Part shown: positions 35,460 to 43,651 of the stretch, piece by piece | Layout of the letters: every line of letters begins with the position of its first letter | How positions within the stretch are numbered: position 1 is the first letter of the stretch | Assembly (NCBI GenBank): GCA_013140985.1 | Contig: JABFRU010000002.1 | Span: 1-64,000 of the forward strand | Source: Chitinophagaceae bacterium | GTDB taxonomy: Bacteria > Bacteroidota > Bacteroidia > Chitinophagales > Chitinophagaceae | DNA: 64,000 bases | Reading direction: 5' to 3' | Program-made: the position numbers and the translations under genes | The notes under the pieces: generated by a model | What the model was told of the DNA's origin: nothing | Seen by the model: the letters and a program-made list of their open reading frames with translations, nothing else | Databases searched by the model: none

Positions 35460-37196
35460 TTATTTCTTGTTCTCAATTTTCGGTTCGACAACGGGTGAAT
35501 CCATCACAGCAGGTGGCGGAATATCCACTTCTTCATCCCTATACATAAGATTCTTTCTTTGTTCACCGACCATTTGACCTATGAAACTATAAAACTGTTT
35601 CAGGCTATTAGTACTCTTGTCTTTCAGGTTAATTTCAAAATAACCTGTGGTGGCCCCATCTTTCATTTCTCCGCCATAGAAAATAATGTTTTCCCAGTTT
35701 TGAGCTGCCAGCAGGATCCTTTCATTTAGGCTCCAGTTGCCCTTCTCTTCCGGAAATGAAATTCCTGCGAATATTTTTTGCAGGTCAATAAAACCACCAA
35801 AAGGATGCCCGCTGATCTGGCTTATCAAAGCAGCGGAATTTGTATTGCGGCCTGCCGCAAAACTATCTATGGTTCCCTGGTTATTACCCATCACAAACCA
35901 ACTATCGGTGAGCACATATTTTGGCTCTTCTTCACCTGTTTCCATATCCTCATTCTTATTCTTATTCATCTCTTTTTTTACAGCATCCATCAGTTTGGTA
36001 AAAGTTGCTTTATCCTTAACAGAAGTGGCAAAGAGGATATTGGCATCAGGTTTTGTATCGGAGTATGTATAAGATTCATCGCCTATCTGTGTAGTGATCT
36101 TTTTTTCTTTTATTGAAAAATCGGATACGGCCACCATGACATCACCTTTATTGGCTTTTACAAAATCGTCAATGTTTACCCCCGCCTCGCTCATGAAACC
36201 GTTCACTAAACCCTCAGCACCAAGAATTTTAATAAATTCTTTTATTCCTTCCGGCGGATAATTCATAGCCAATACACCGGCAAGGTTTTGCGAAGGGATC
36301 CTTTTCAGCATATCGGCATTAAGGTTGCCGGGCTGATATTTCTTCATCAGCTCACCGAGTTCTTTGCCATACCATGATTTGGAATTAACGGATACTTTGC
36401 CATTGTCAAAATTAATAGCAAGTCCGGCGGCATTTCCTTCCAGCAATGATGAGGCTTTAAGCATTCTTAAAGGCCCCATAGCATCCTGCATAAAAGCATT
36501 GCTGGCAAAAAACAGGTGGATATCACCTGTCTCTTTCATCAACGATGAAAAATGTGAATCGCTGCTAATGCTGTTAGATTGCTTAAGACCATGGACATCT
36601 TTTGCAAATTGTAAAAGACTCTCAAAATTCTGCTCTTCGTCTCTGTCTTCATCTTCATCTTCCTCATCATAATATCTCCTGCGGGGGCCAAAATCACTGC
36701 CAGGGGCTTTGGTAGGAGCCACAAAAATAAATCGGTTGCTGGTCCATGTAAGACAGCCTTCCTCATTGCCTAAGTAGCTGATGGAACCATCTTTTTTAAT
36801 TCTCAGCATTTCACTTATACCCTGGATGGTCGATTCAAATTTTTTCGCGTCACTTAGCTTTCCTGACACTACCGCATAAGCATTCTTGCCTTTTACCTGC
36901 ATAAAAAAATAGAGATCGCTTTTAAGATCAACGCCGGAGTTTTCGGGGTTTTCCAAAAGGCTTTTTTGAAGAGGTGTCATTTCCTCATCTTCTTCAGCCT
37001 CTTCAGCGATCATTTTGAACCATTCAGCACTTTTAATTTCACTCCAGGGAAGTTTGGAACTAAGTGATGCCATGTTGAAGTGCATCACAATAGCCGCATC
37101 TTTAGGAACCGGCACCGATGCTTTTTTGCCACCACAACTGGCGAGCAAAAAAATTACAGGAGCCAGTACTAATAAATTCTTGATTGAAGGTCTCAT
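35460..37196 (-). CDS. DUF4836 family lipoprotein
   Basis: The 578-residue protein has a lipoprotein signal (LVLAPVIFLLASCGG, lipid-modified Cys near residue 21). The DUF4836 N-terminal signature (VPVPKDAAIVMHFNMASLSSK) follows. An acidic loop (RRRYYDEEDEDEDRDEEQN) lies near residues 172-190. The domain is common in Bacteroidota and its role is unknown. It lies 26 bp downstream of hisS on the same strand and may be read through from it; it ends in its own terminator. Confidence 0.85.
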   Translation of the reverse strand: MRPSIKNLLVLAPVIFLLASCGGKKASVPVPKDAAIVMHFNMASLSSKLPWSEIKSAEWFKMIAEEAEEDEEMTPLQKSLLENPENSGVDLKSDLYFFMQVKGKNAYAVVSGKLSDAKKFESTIQGISEMLRIKKDGSISYLGNEEGCLTWTSNRFIFVAPTKAPGSDFGPRRRYYDEEDEDEDRDEEQNFESLLQFAKDVHGLKQSNSISSDSHFSSLMKETGDIHLFFASNAFMQDAMGPLRMLKASSLLEGNAAGLAINFDNGKVSVNSKSWYGKELGELMKKYQPGNLNADMLKRIPSQNLAGVLAMNYPPEGIKEFIKILGAEGLVNGFMSEAGVNIDDFVKANKGDVMVAVSDFSIKEKKITTQIGDESYTYSDTKPDANILFATSVKDKATFTKLMDAVKKEMNKNKNEDMETGEEEPKYVLTDSWFVMGNNQGTIDSFAAGRNTNSAALISQISGHPFGGFIDLQKIFAGISFPEEKGNWSLNERILLAAQNWENIIFYGGEMKDGATTGYFEINLKDKSTNSLKQFYSFIGQMVGEQRKNLMYRDEEVDIPPPAVMDSPVVEPKIENKK

Positions 37197-37222
37197 GGTT
37201 TTGTACTTTGTTTTATGATCAT

Positions 37223-38602
37223 TTAAAATTGAAATTCATTGATGAGTTGTTGCCAGGAAATAGATTGTTGCTGTCCTGTACGCAGGTCTTTAATATTGCA
37301 GGTTTCGCTTTCTATTTCTTTTTCGCCGATAATAACCACCCAGGGAATATTTTTCTTCTCCGCATATTTGAATTGTTTGTCAAACTTAGCTGATTCATGA
37401 TATAATTCCGTTCTTATCCCTTTTTGCCGTAATTGTTGCACCAGTCCAAATGACCGTTGACTTTCTTTTTCTCCCAAATTGAAGAAAAGAACCTGTGTGC
37501 CTGCATGTACATCAGCAGGGAATAGTTTCAATTCTTCCATCACATCATATATGCGGTCAACACCAAATGAAATTCCAACACCGGGTATATCTGGTACTCC
37601 AAATAATCCTGTAAGATCATCGTAGCGACCGCCGCCGCCGATACTGCCCATTTTTACTTCAGCCGGGGCTTTTGCTTCGAAAATGATACCGGTGTAATAG
37701 TTGAGACCTCTTGCAAGTGTGGGATCAATGGTAAGTTGTGAGTTGTGAGTTGTGGGGTGTGAGGTGACCAGGAACTGAATTTCTTCAATTCCTTTTTTGG
37801 CAGTTTCATTATCGGCAAACAATTTTTTTAACGAATTTATTTTTTCTTCATTGCTGCCGGTAATGTTCAAATAATTTTCTATGGTAGTTACTTGTTGTGC
37901 CGTCAATCCTTTTGCACTTAATTCTTCTTTTACTTTCTCCAGGCCGATCTTGTCCAGTTTGTCAATGGCTACAGCGATATCATTCATTTTTTCAGCGCCG
38001 CCACAGAGTTCTGCCAATGCCGTCAATATTTTTCGGTGATTGATCTTTAACTCAAAACCTTTGATGCCTAACTGCATAAAAACTTTAGCATAAATATTGG
38101 CCAACTCAACTTCATTCAATAGAGAATTACTCCCCACCACATCCGCATCACATTGATAGAACTCCCGGTATCTTCCTCTTTGCGGCCGGTCTGCTCTCCA
38201 TACGGGTTGTATCTGGTAGCGTTTAAAAGGAAAAGTGAGTTGGTTGTGATTCATTGCAACGTAACGGGCAAAAGGAATGGTGAGATCGTATTTTAAAGCT
38301 CTTTCTGTAATGCCTTTTATATTTTTTCCTTCTAATACTTTTTCAAAATCATCTCTTATTTGTTTTTCTTTCTCTTTATTGTCAAGTCCATTATTTAATA
38401 TTTTAAATATCAACTTATCTCCTTCCTCTCCATATTTTCCCATCAATGTTTCTAAATTTTCCATCGCCGGTGTTTCCAATGGTTCAAAACCAGATAATTC
38501 AAATACAGATCGTATAGTATTGAAAATATAATTCCGCTTACGAACAACATCCGGTCCGAAATCCCTGGTGCCTTGTGGTAAACCTGCAGTAGTTTTTGTC
38601 AT
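37223..38602 (-). CDS. hisS: Histidyl-tRNA synthetase
   Basis: The 459-residue class II synthetase has the HisRS opening LPQGTRDFGPDVVRKR, motif 2 (WRADRPQRGRYREFYQCDAD), the histidine-specific ARGLNYYTG (297-305) and GGGGRYDDL, and a C-terminal anticodon-binding domain. It charges tRNA-His. Residues 281-291 (SHPTTHNSQLT) are encoded by a 7-bp tandem repeat block and look like a spacer-derived insertion just before the HisA motif. It starts 1 bp after the LMW phosphatase stop, so the two are in one operon. Confidence 0.97.
   Translation of the reverse strand: MTKTTAGLPQGTRDFGPDVVRKRNYIFNTIRSVFELSGFEPLETPAMENLETLMGKYGEEGDKLIFKILNNGLDNKEKEKQIRDDFEKVLEGKNIKGITERALKYDLTIPFARYVAMNHNQLTFPFKRYQIQPVWRADRPQRGRYREFYQCDADVVGSNSLLNEVELANIYAKVFMQLGIKGFELKINHRKILTALAELCGGAEKMNDIAVAIDKLDKIGLEKVKEELSAKGLTAQQVTTIENYLNITGSNEEKINSLKKLFADNETAKKGIEEIQFLVTSHPTTHNSQLTIDPTLARGLNYYTGIIFEAKAPAEVKMGSIGGGGRYDDLTGLFGVPDIPGVGISFGVDRIYDVMEELKLFPADVHAGTQVLFFNLGEKESQRSFGLVQQLRQKGIRTELYHESAKFDKQFKYAEKKNIPWVVIIGEKEIESETCNIKDLRTGQQQSISWQQLINEFQF
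37734..37754 (-). repeat. Three 7-bp tandem repeats (AGTTGTG) inside hisS
   Basis: Three exact AGTTGTG units, continued by degenerate TGTGGGG and TGTGAGG words, code the THNSQLT part of HisS on the minus strand. Words of this kind (ACAACTC) are typical intergenic filler in this phylum. Confidence 0.8.
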
Positions 38603-38603
38603 T

Positions 38604-39083
38604 TTATATTGCCAATTGCTTATTGCCTATTGAATATTTCTCAACGATCTTTCCGCAAACTTCATTTATCAAACTATATACTTCATGATAGCCCGGCTCC
38701 GGCCCATACCAGGGATCGGGCACATCCATATTTTTACCGGGATATATCTCATTCATCAGTAATTCAACTTTATTATGATTGAATTTTTTTCCGGCAATTC
38801 TTTTTATATCATTTAATACATCTTCAGCTAAGGCATAAATCTTATCATAATCATCTATGTCTTCTGCTTTGAATCTTCTTGCTCTTTGTTTGCTGATGTC
38901 AATCCCATTGAGCTTCGCCACTTTTTGAGAAAGCTTATGCGGTGGCTCGCCGGTATGATAACTGTTGGTGCCGGCGCTTTCGATGCTCCATGTTAAACCT
39001 GCCTTAAAAGCTTTGTCCTGTAAAATTCCTTCGGCCAATGGGCTTCGGCAAATGTTACCCAAACAAACCATTAAAATTTTCAT
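38604..39083 (-). CDS. Low-molecular-weight protein tyrosine phosphatase
   Basis: The 159-residue enzyme has the P-loop VCLGNICRSPLAEG (nucleophile C7, R13; C12 nearby) and the general-acid motif DVPDPWYG (D123). Length is typical for the LMW-PTP family. It removes phosphate from tyrosine residues, or possibly arginine residues as in some bacterial homologues. The last residues (IGNKQLAI) are coded by spacer-like words (caataagcaattggcaat), so the end of the gene may have extended into a repeat. A TATCTTTG box lies 5 nt before its start. Confidence 0.92.
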   Translation of the reverse strand: MKILMVCLGNICRSPLAEGILQDKAFKAGLTWSIESAGTNSYHTGEPPHKLSQKVAKLNGIDISKQRARRFKAEDIDDYDKIYALAEDVLNDIKRIAGKKFNHNKVELLMNEIYPGKNMDVPDPWYGPEPGYHEVYSLINEVCGKIVEKYSIGNKQLAI

Positions 39084-39088
39084 GGCAA

Positions 39089-39096
39089 CAAAGATA
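39089..39096 (-). promoter_or_regulatory. -7 box TATCTTTG directly before the LMW phosphatase
   Basis: Exact TAnnTTTG match on the minus strand, ending 5 nt before the start codon at 39083. It predicts a leaderless phosphatase-hisS transcript. Confidence 0.55.
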
Positions 39097-39164
39097 GGAA
39101 TGATGAGGTGATGAACTTATGGAATTAAAGAACAACTCACATCTAATTGTCAAATCACAGCACC

Positions 39165-40007
39165 ATGACAAACAAAGAAATTCTGAAAGCCGATATTCTC
39201 GATATTTTATTTGAGAAACGAAATAAAGATTATGGAGCCTATGCACTTCGCCGGCAGTATGATAAACGTTTGCTGTCAGCATTGATCGCTGCCATGGGGG
39301 CTATCCTGATTTTTGTATTCCTGGTCACATTCAACAGGAAAAGCAGTTTGCCTGTAACTACAGGGAAAAAAGAGAATGTTGTGCAATTGAGAGAGGTTGT
39401 TTTACCCAAAGAAAAAATAAAGGAACCCGATAAACCCAAAGAACAAGTTAAGCCTAAAGAACGATCTAAGGCGGTAGAAAAAAAAGTTGCCAGGGAAAAA
39501 TTCACCAGCAAGATCGAGATCAAACCTGATGATAAGGTAAAAGATCCACTTCCTCCTGTAACAGCTATGGATGATAAGATGATATCAGATACAAAAGAAA
39601 AGGGAAAGCCTGATGACGGTATTCCTCAAAAGAAACAAGAACCTGTTGTTGTTGGCAATGGCAATATAAATGGGCCTACTGAATCAGTGGTTGAATTTAA
39701 ACCACAGGAAACAAGTCCTGAATTCCCCGGCGGAGCGGAGGCTTTGAAAAGATTTTTGGCCAGCAACCTCCGGGCTCCATCCGATTTGGAAGAAGGTGAA
39801 AAGAAAACTGTACTAATCAGGTTTAAAGTAGATAAAGACGGCTCTGTCAATACATTTGAAATTGTAACAAGTGCCGGTGGTGAATTTGACCGGGAAGTGG
39901 TAAGGGTTTGTAAGAGAATGCCCAAGTGGACACCTGCCCTTCAAAATGGTATCAATGTGCCTGTTAGCTATATGTTACCTGTCACATTTATCGGCGCAGA
40001 ACAATAA
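39165..40007 (+). CDS. Energy transducer TonB
   Basis: The 280-residue protein starts MTNKEILKADILDILFEKRN; an upstream TTG (39147) is less likely because the paralogue at 61462 starts at the same point. It has a conserved cytoplasmic N-terminal segment ending NKDYGAYALRR, one transmembrane helix (about 36-55), a Pro/Lys/Glu-rich periplasmic linker and a TonB C-terminal domain (about 195-280; FPGGAEALKRFLASNL, WTPALQNGINVPVSY). It couples ExbBD-generated energy to outer-membrane receptors. It heads a group with a small membrane protein, a PstS-like lipoprotein and a TPR protein. Confidence 0.88.
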   Translation: MTNKEILKADILDILFEKRNKDYGAYALRRQYDKRLLSALIAAMGAILIFVFLVTFNRKSSLPVTTGKKENVVQLREVVLPKEKIKEPDKPKEQVKPKERSKAVEKKVAREKFTSKIEIKPDDKVKDPLPPVTAMDDKMISDTKEKGKPDDGIPQKKQEPVVVGNGNINGPTESVVEFKPQETSPEFPGGAEALKRFLASNLRAPSDLEEGEKKTVLIRFKVDKDGSVNTFEIVTSAGGEFDREVVRVCKRMPKWTPALQNGINVPVSYMLPVTFIGAEQ

Positions 40008-40044
40008 AATTTGGCTAATTTGCCTGCCCTGAAAATACACATTG

Positions 40045-40287
40045 ATGTTAGAGGATTACGAAAAGAAAAAAAGGAAGCAGGTCTCGAATATGAGGGCCAT
40101 GCTCGACTATACAATGGGGATCGTATTTATAACGATCGGGTTGTTCTTTTTATTCCGGGGTCGCATCAATACAGTGCTCAATGATTATTTAAGGGATCCC
40201 GACTTACTTGATAAGGTACTTGGTGTTATGTCTTTATTATACGGAGTATGGAGAATATACAGGGGCTACAAGAAAAATTATTTCTGA
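40045..40287 (+). CDS. Small inner-membrane protein, two predicted helices
   Basis: The 80-residue protein (start at ATG 40045; a TTG one codon earlier is also open) begins MLEDYEKKKRKQVSNMRAML. It has one hydrophobic helix (YTMGIVFITIGLFFLF) and a second weaker one (VLGVMSLLYGVWRIYRGY). Its stop overlaps the next gene's start as TGATG, so it is translationally coupled to the PstS-like lipoprotein. The position between TonB and PstS-like genes suggests a role in that module. Function is unknown. Confidence 0.65.
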   Translation: MLEDYEKKKRKQVSNMRAMLDYTMGIVFITIGLFFLFRGRINTVLNDYLRDPDLLDKVLGVMSLLYGVWRIYRGYKKNYF

Positions 40288-41219
40288 TGAGTGAATGCCG
40301 AAGGATGAGTAATAAGTATTTGCTTTTTTTGGTAGTTTGCCTGCTGTGGTTGACCGGTTGCGGAACAAAAGAAGACAAAAGACCTGACAGACCGGGTCAG
40401 GGGGCCATTACAATAAGTGTTGATGAATCTTTTAAACCTGTAATTGATGAGATGGTACAGGTATTTGAATCCAATAAACCCGGAACGAAGATCAAAGTTC
40501 TTTATAAGCCTGAAGCGGAATGTTTCAAAGATCTTGAAGTGGACAGTATCCGGATGATCATTGCTACCCGTAGGTATAATGAGTATGAAAAACAATTTAT
40601 AGTTGATTCATTCAATATATCTCCTGAAAGTTTGGTAGTGGCAAGAGATGCAATCACTGTAATAGTAAACCCTAAAGCGCCGGATTCATTATTTACGATG
40701 GATGACCTGAGGGCTATTCTGCAAGGAAGGTTTAAGAAAAATTTAATTCCGGTATTTGATGGTGTAAAAGCAACCAGTACGGTACGTTTTATCATCGATT
40801 CTGTGCTACGGGGTGATTCATTGACATCTAAAGCAGTAGCTGCCCGCAGCAGCGAAGGAGTGATTGATTATGTCTCCAAAACTCCCGATGCTATAGGCTT
40901 TATTGGAGTTAGCTGGATAGGTAACAGTGAAGATCCCGGACAATTGAGTTTTTTAAAAAAAGTAAGAGTAGCAGGTATTGAAAGCTCTTATAAAGGAATT
41001 GGATTTGTTAAAGCCTACCAGCAAAACATTTACACAAAGAGCTATCCGCTGGTACGGGATTTGGTTTATACCCTTAAAGAGAATTACAAAGGGCTTGGAT
41101 TTGGTTTTGCAGCGTTCATGAGCGGAGATATAGGGCAGTTAATTTTTCGAAGAGCATATTTGGTGCCGCAGGTTTTAAAAAATTTTGGCATCAGATCAGT
41201 AGAGGTTGAAGAACAATAA
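40287..41219 (+). CDS. PstS-like substrate-binding lipoprotein
   Basis: The 310-residue protein begins MSECRRMSNKYLLFLVVCLL, with a lipobox ending LTGC; starting at the inner ATG (40305) is also possible. The mature part has the type II periplasmic binding fold of PstS (GAITISVDESFKPVIDEM, IIATRRYNEYEKQ, DAITVIVNPKAPDSLFTMDDLRAI, SSEGVIDYVSKTPDAIGFIG). No pstA, pstB or pstC is adjacent, so a classical phosphate importer is unlikely here. It lies between a TonB module and a TPR gene, an arrangement I recall from other Bacteroidota. Confidence 0.8.
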   Translation: MSECRRMSNKYLLFLVVCLLWLTGCGTKEDKRPDRPGQGAITISVDESFKPVIDEMVQVFESNKPGTKIKVLYKPEAECFKDLEVDSIRMIIATRRYNEYEKQFIVDSFNISPESLVVARDAITVIVNPKAPDSLFTMDDLRAILQGRFKKNLIPVFDGVKATSTVRFIIDSVLRGDSLTSKAVAARSSEGVIDYVSKTPDAIGFIGVSWIGNSEDPGQLSFLKKVRVAGIESSYKGIGFVKAYQQNIYTKSYPLVRDLVYTLKENYKGLGFGFAAFMSGDIGQLIFRRAYLVPQVLKNFGIRSVEVEEQ

Positions 41220-41256
41220 TTCGGTTATATTTATAATTTGTAAAAGAGAAAGTAAA

Positions 41257-43020
41257 ATGAAGAAGACCACTATCACAATTTTCGCCGCCCTGTTGATGAT
41301 GACAGGGGTTATGGCACAAACCATCCAGGAGGGGATGGGGCACCTATATGCTAAGCGGTATAAGAGTGCTACCGATGTTTTTCAAAAACTGATAGCAGTT
41401 AATCCGAATGATGCAAATGCTATCTATTGGCTGGGGCAGGCTTATTTTAATATGGATGATAATACAGCAGCCCGCCAGTTGTATGAAAAGGCGTTGATTT
41501 CAACCAACAATCATCCATTGATGATGGTAGGTATTGGTCATGCCGATCTGTTGGACAATAAAAACAATGATGCCCGCCAACGTTTTGAAGCTGCTATAAC
41601 AGCTACCCGCAATCCGAGAAAAGGCGATGACCCAATAATACAAACAGCCATTGGCCGAGCCATTGTTGATTCCAAAACAGGAGATTTTAACTGGGCTGTT
41701 CAATTATTGGAATCAGCTACTTCAAAAGATTTGAAGAACACCGAGGCATGGCTCCAGTTAGGAAACGCTTATAGAAAAGCTGGTGAAGGAACAGGTGGCG
41801 GTAAAGCTTTCACTGCCTATAACAAAGCTTTGGAAGTAAATCCCAGTTTTGCAGTGGCCAGTATCCGCCTTGCCAAATTGTTTGAATCTCAGAAGAACTG
41901 GGAGTTTGTGCTCAAATACCTGAATGAAGCTATAACCAGGGATGCAAAATTCTCTGATGCATACTATGAGTTGTTCTGGTATCATTTCCTTCGCAGAAAT
42001 TTTACAGAAGCAAACAACCAGTTGACGAAGTATAAAGAAAGTAAATTGCCTGAGGCAGATATCCAGGATGAATACCTGAATGGTCAGTTATGTTATGTAA
42101 GTAAAGATTTTGATTGTGCCATTACCAAGGCCAATAATGTATTGACTGTTTCAGGCACCAAAGCAAAACCTCGGATATATAAGCTACTATTTTATTCCTA
42201 CTTTGATAAGGGGGATTATCAAAATGGACTTACAAATGCGAACTTGTATTTTAATAGAGAGAAAAAGGAAGATATTACCCCGCTCGACCTGAAGATGTAT
42301 GCCGATATATTGGGTAAAACCGGTGCCGATTCTATTACCTTATTCAATGCATATATGGCTGCTGTCAATGCTGATACACTTATAACTTCCAAGGTTGATA
42401 TGCTGAAAGATATAGCCAAGAAATTTAAAGACGAAAAGAAACGTAATACGGAAGCGGCGGTTTTAGAAAAACTCATTGAAACAAAACCTAAGCCAACGAT
42501 TAATGATTATTTTGATGTTACCGTGGCCTACTATTTCGGTAAGGATTATCCCAGGTCCAGGGACAAGGCATTAGTGATGAGGGACGACAAATTCACTGAC
42601 CAGATATATGGTTACGAGTGGGCCTTTAATAACAGCCAGATCATTGATACCGTAAGAAAGGACAGTATTGCCGTTCCTGATGCGATCAAGCTGCATGATT
42701 TCGTTTTCCAGGATACGGTGAAATACAAAAAGCAATATATCAGTGCTTCAAGATTTTTAGGCGGGTATTATGTCAATGATGCAAAGGATTATGAGAAGTC
42801 GCTGATTTATTTCCAGAAGTGGCATGATAGTGATACAGCCAATGCTGTTAAGATCGAAGAATACATGGACCAGATCAGGAAAATGCTACAACAAAAAGGA
42901 ACAAAACCAGCAGGCGCAACACCGACAAAAGGAGCTACACCTGCAAAAGCAACAGGCAATAAGCCTTCGGCGGCAAAACCTAAAGCAACAACCACGACAA
43001 AAGCCGTCGTGAAGAAATAA
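41257..43020 (+). CDS. Secreted TPR-repeat protein
   Basis: The 587-residue protein starts MKKTTITIFAALLMMTGVMA (signal peptide); the upstream codons of the open frame overlap the previous gene and look unused. The mature part is mostly TPR repeats (AKRYKSATDVFQKLIAVNPN, AIYWLGQAYFNMDDNTAARQ, EAWLQLGNAYRKAGEG and more). The C-terminus (about 555-587) is a low-complexity Ala/Thr/Lys/Pro tail. TPR arrays build protein-protein scaffolds. It probably acts in the periplasm with the PstS-like and TonB proteins of the same gene group. A strong terminator follows. Confidence 0.8.
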   Translation: MKKTTITIFAALLMMTGVMAQTIQEGMGHLYAKRYKSATDVFQKLIAVNPNDANAIYWLGQAYFNMDDNTAARQLYEKALISTNNHPLMMVGIGHADLLDNKNNDARQRFEAAITATRNPRKGDDPIIQTAIGRAIVDSKTGDFNWAVQLLESATSKDLKNTEAWLQLGNAYRKAGEGTGGGKAFTAYNKALEVNPSFAVASIRLAKLFESQKNWEFVLKYLNEAITRDAKFSDAYYELFWYHFLRRNFTEANNQLTKYKESKLPEADIQDEYLNGQLCYVSKDFDCAITKANNVLTVSGTKAKPRIYKLLFYSYFDKGDYQNGLTNANLYFNREKKEDITPLDLKMYADILGKTGADSITLFNAYMAAVNADTLITSKVDMLKDIAKKFKDEKKRNTEAAVLEKLIETKPKPTINDYFDVTVAYYFGKDYPRSRDKALVMRDDKFTDQIYGYEWAFNNSQIIDTVRKDSIAVPDAIKLHDFVFQDTVKYKKQYISASRFLGGYYVNDAKDYEKSLIYFQKWHDSDTANAVKIEEYMDQIRKMLQQKGTKPAGATPTKGATPAKATGNKPSAAKPKATTTTKAVVKK

Positions 43021-43049
43021 ATAAAGAAGGTTTTCTTCTTTTACAAAAG

Positions 43050-43080
43050 AAAGTCCCTTGCTGTTATGGCGGGGGATTTT
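43050..43080 (+). terminator. Rho-independent terminator of the TonB/PstS-like/TPR group
   Basis: A 12-bp stem with wobble pairs (AAAGTCCCTTGC / GCGGGGGATTTT) and a 7-nt loop. The T-rich stretch continues to about 43085. A smaller AAAGAAG/CTTCTTT hairpin lies just upstream at 43023-43041. Confidence 0.75.
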
Positions 43081-43141
43081 TCTTTTATGTTATCCCTTAG
43101 TGCTAAGAGTATTTTAATTAGGGTAATTTAGGCTCACGCCT

Positions 43142-43149
43142 TATTTTTG
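43142..43149 (+). promoter_or_regulatory. -7 box TATTTTTG for the nuo operon
   Basis: Exact TAnnTTTG match followed by C, 14 nt before the nuoA start. It is the best candidate for the main complex I promoter and would give a leader of about 10 nt. Confidence 0.6.
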
Positions 43150-43163
43150 CCGGCAGGAAACCT

Positions 43164-43550
43164 ATGTTTTATTTGCTTCAAACAAGTACTGATTCCGGGT
43201 CTTATCTTCCCGTTGCCATCCAGGTGTTAATTGCTGTCGGTTTGGTCGCTTTTCTCCTGTTTGTGACGCATATGCTGGGGCCAAAACGGAAAACTTCTGA
43301 CAAACTGCAGAACTTTGCCAGCGGAATTCAAACACATGGCGATGCCCGTCAGCCAATGGCGATAAAGTATTTTCTGACGGCCATTTTGTTTGTACTCTTT
43401 GATGTAGAAGTGATCTTTTTCTATCCTTATGCAGTAAATTTTAAAGACTTAGGTTGGAGCGGTTTTTGGGCAGTAGTAATATTTGTTGGATTTTTCTTTA
43501 GTGGATTTATTTATATAATTAAAAAAGGTGCTTTGAAGTGGGAGGATTGA
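43164..43550 (+). CDS. nuoA: NADH-quinone oxidoreductase subunit A
   Basis: The 128-residue membrane protein has three hydrophobic helices (VAIQVLIAVGLVAFLLFVTH, AIKYFLTAILFVLFDVEVIF, FWAVVIFVGFFFSGFIYII) and the conserved FDVEVIFFYPYAV segment. It sits at the junction of the membrane and peripheral arms and helps form the quinone site. It opens the nuo operon and is preceded by a TATTTTTG box. Length is typical. Confidence 0.95.
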   Translation: MFYLLQTSTDSGSYLPVAIQVLIAVGLVAFLLFVTHMLGPKRKTSDKLQNFASGIQTHGDARQPMAIKYFLTAILFVLFDVEVIFFYPYAVNFKDLGWSGFWAVVIFVGFFFSGFIYIIKKGALKWED

Positions 43551-43651
43551 TGTGACGATTTGAAAATTAGCCAATGTGTTGATGAACGTTAAGTTTGTTG
43601 TGTTGTTATTTAATTGGCTATCGGCACATCATCAAATTAAATAATTGAAAT
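43551..43651. repeat. Spacer with inverted simple-word repeats between nuoA and nuoB
   Basis: The words GATTTGAAAATTAGCCAATGTG and AATTGGCTATCGGCACATC are reverse-complementary in part (TAGCCAAT / ATTGGCTA). The style matches the filler repeats in other spacers of this window. No ORF or promoter box was seen. Confidence 0.5.

Noticed and set aside
40287-41219. PstS-like protein as part of a phosphate ABC importer
   Set aside because: No pstC, pstA, pstB or phoU is present on either side; the neighbours are TonB, a small membrane protein and a TPR protein.
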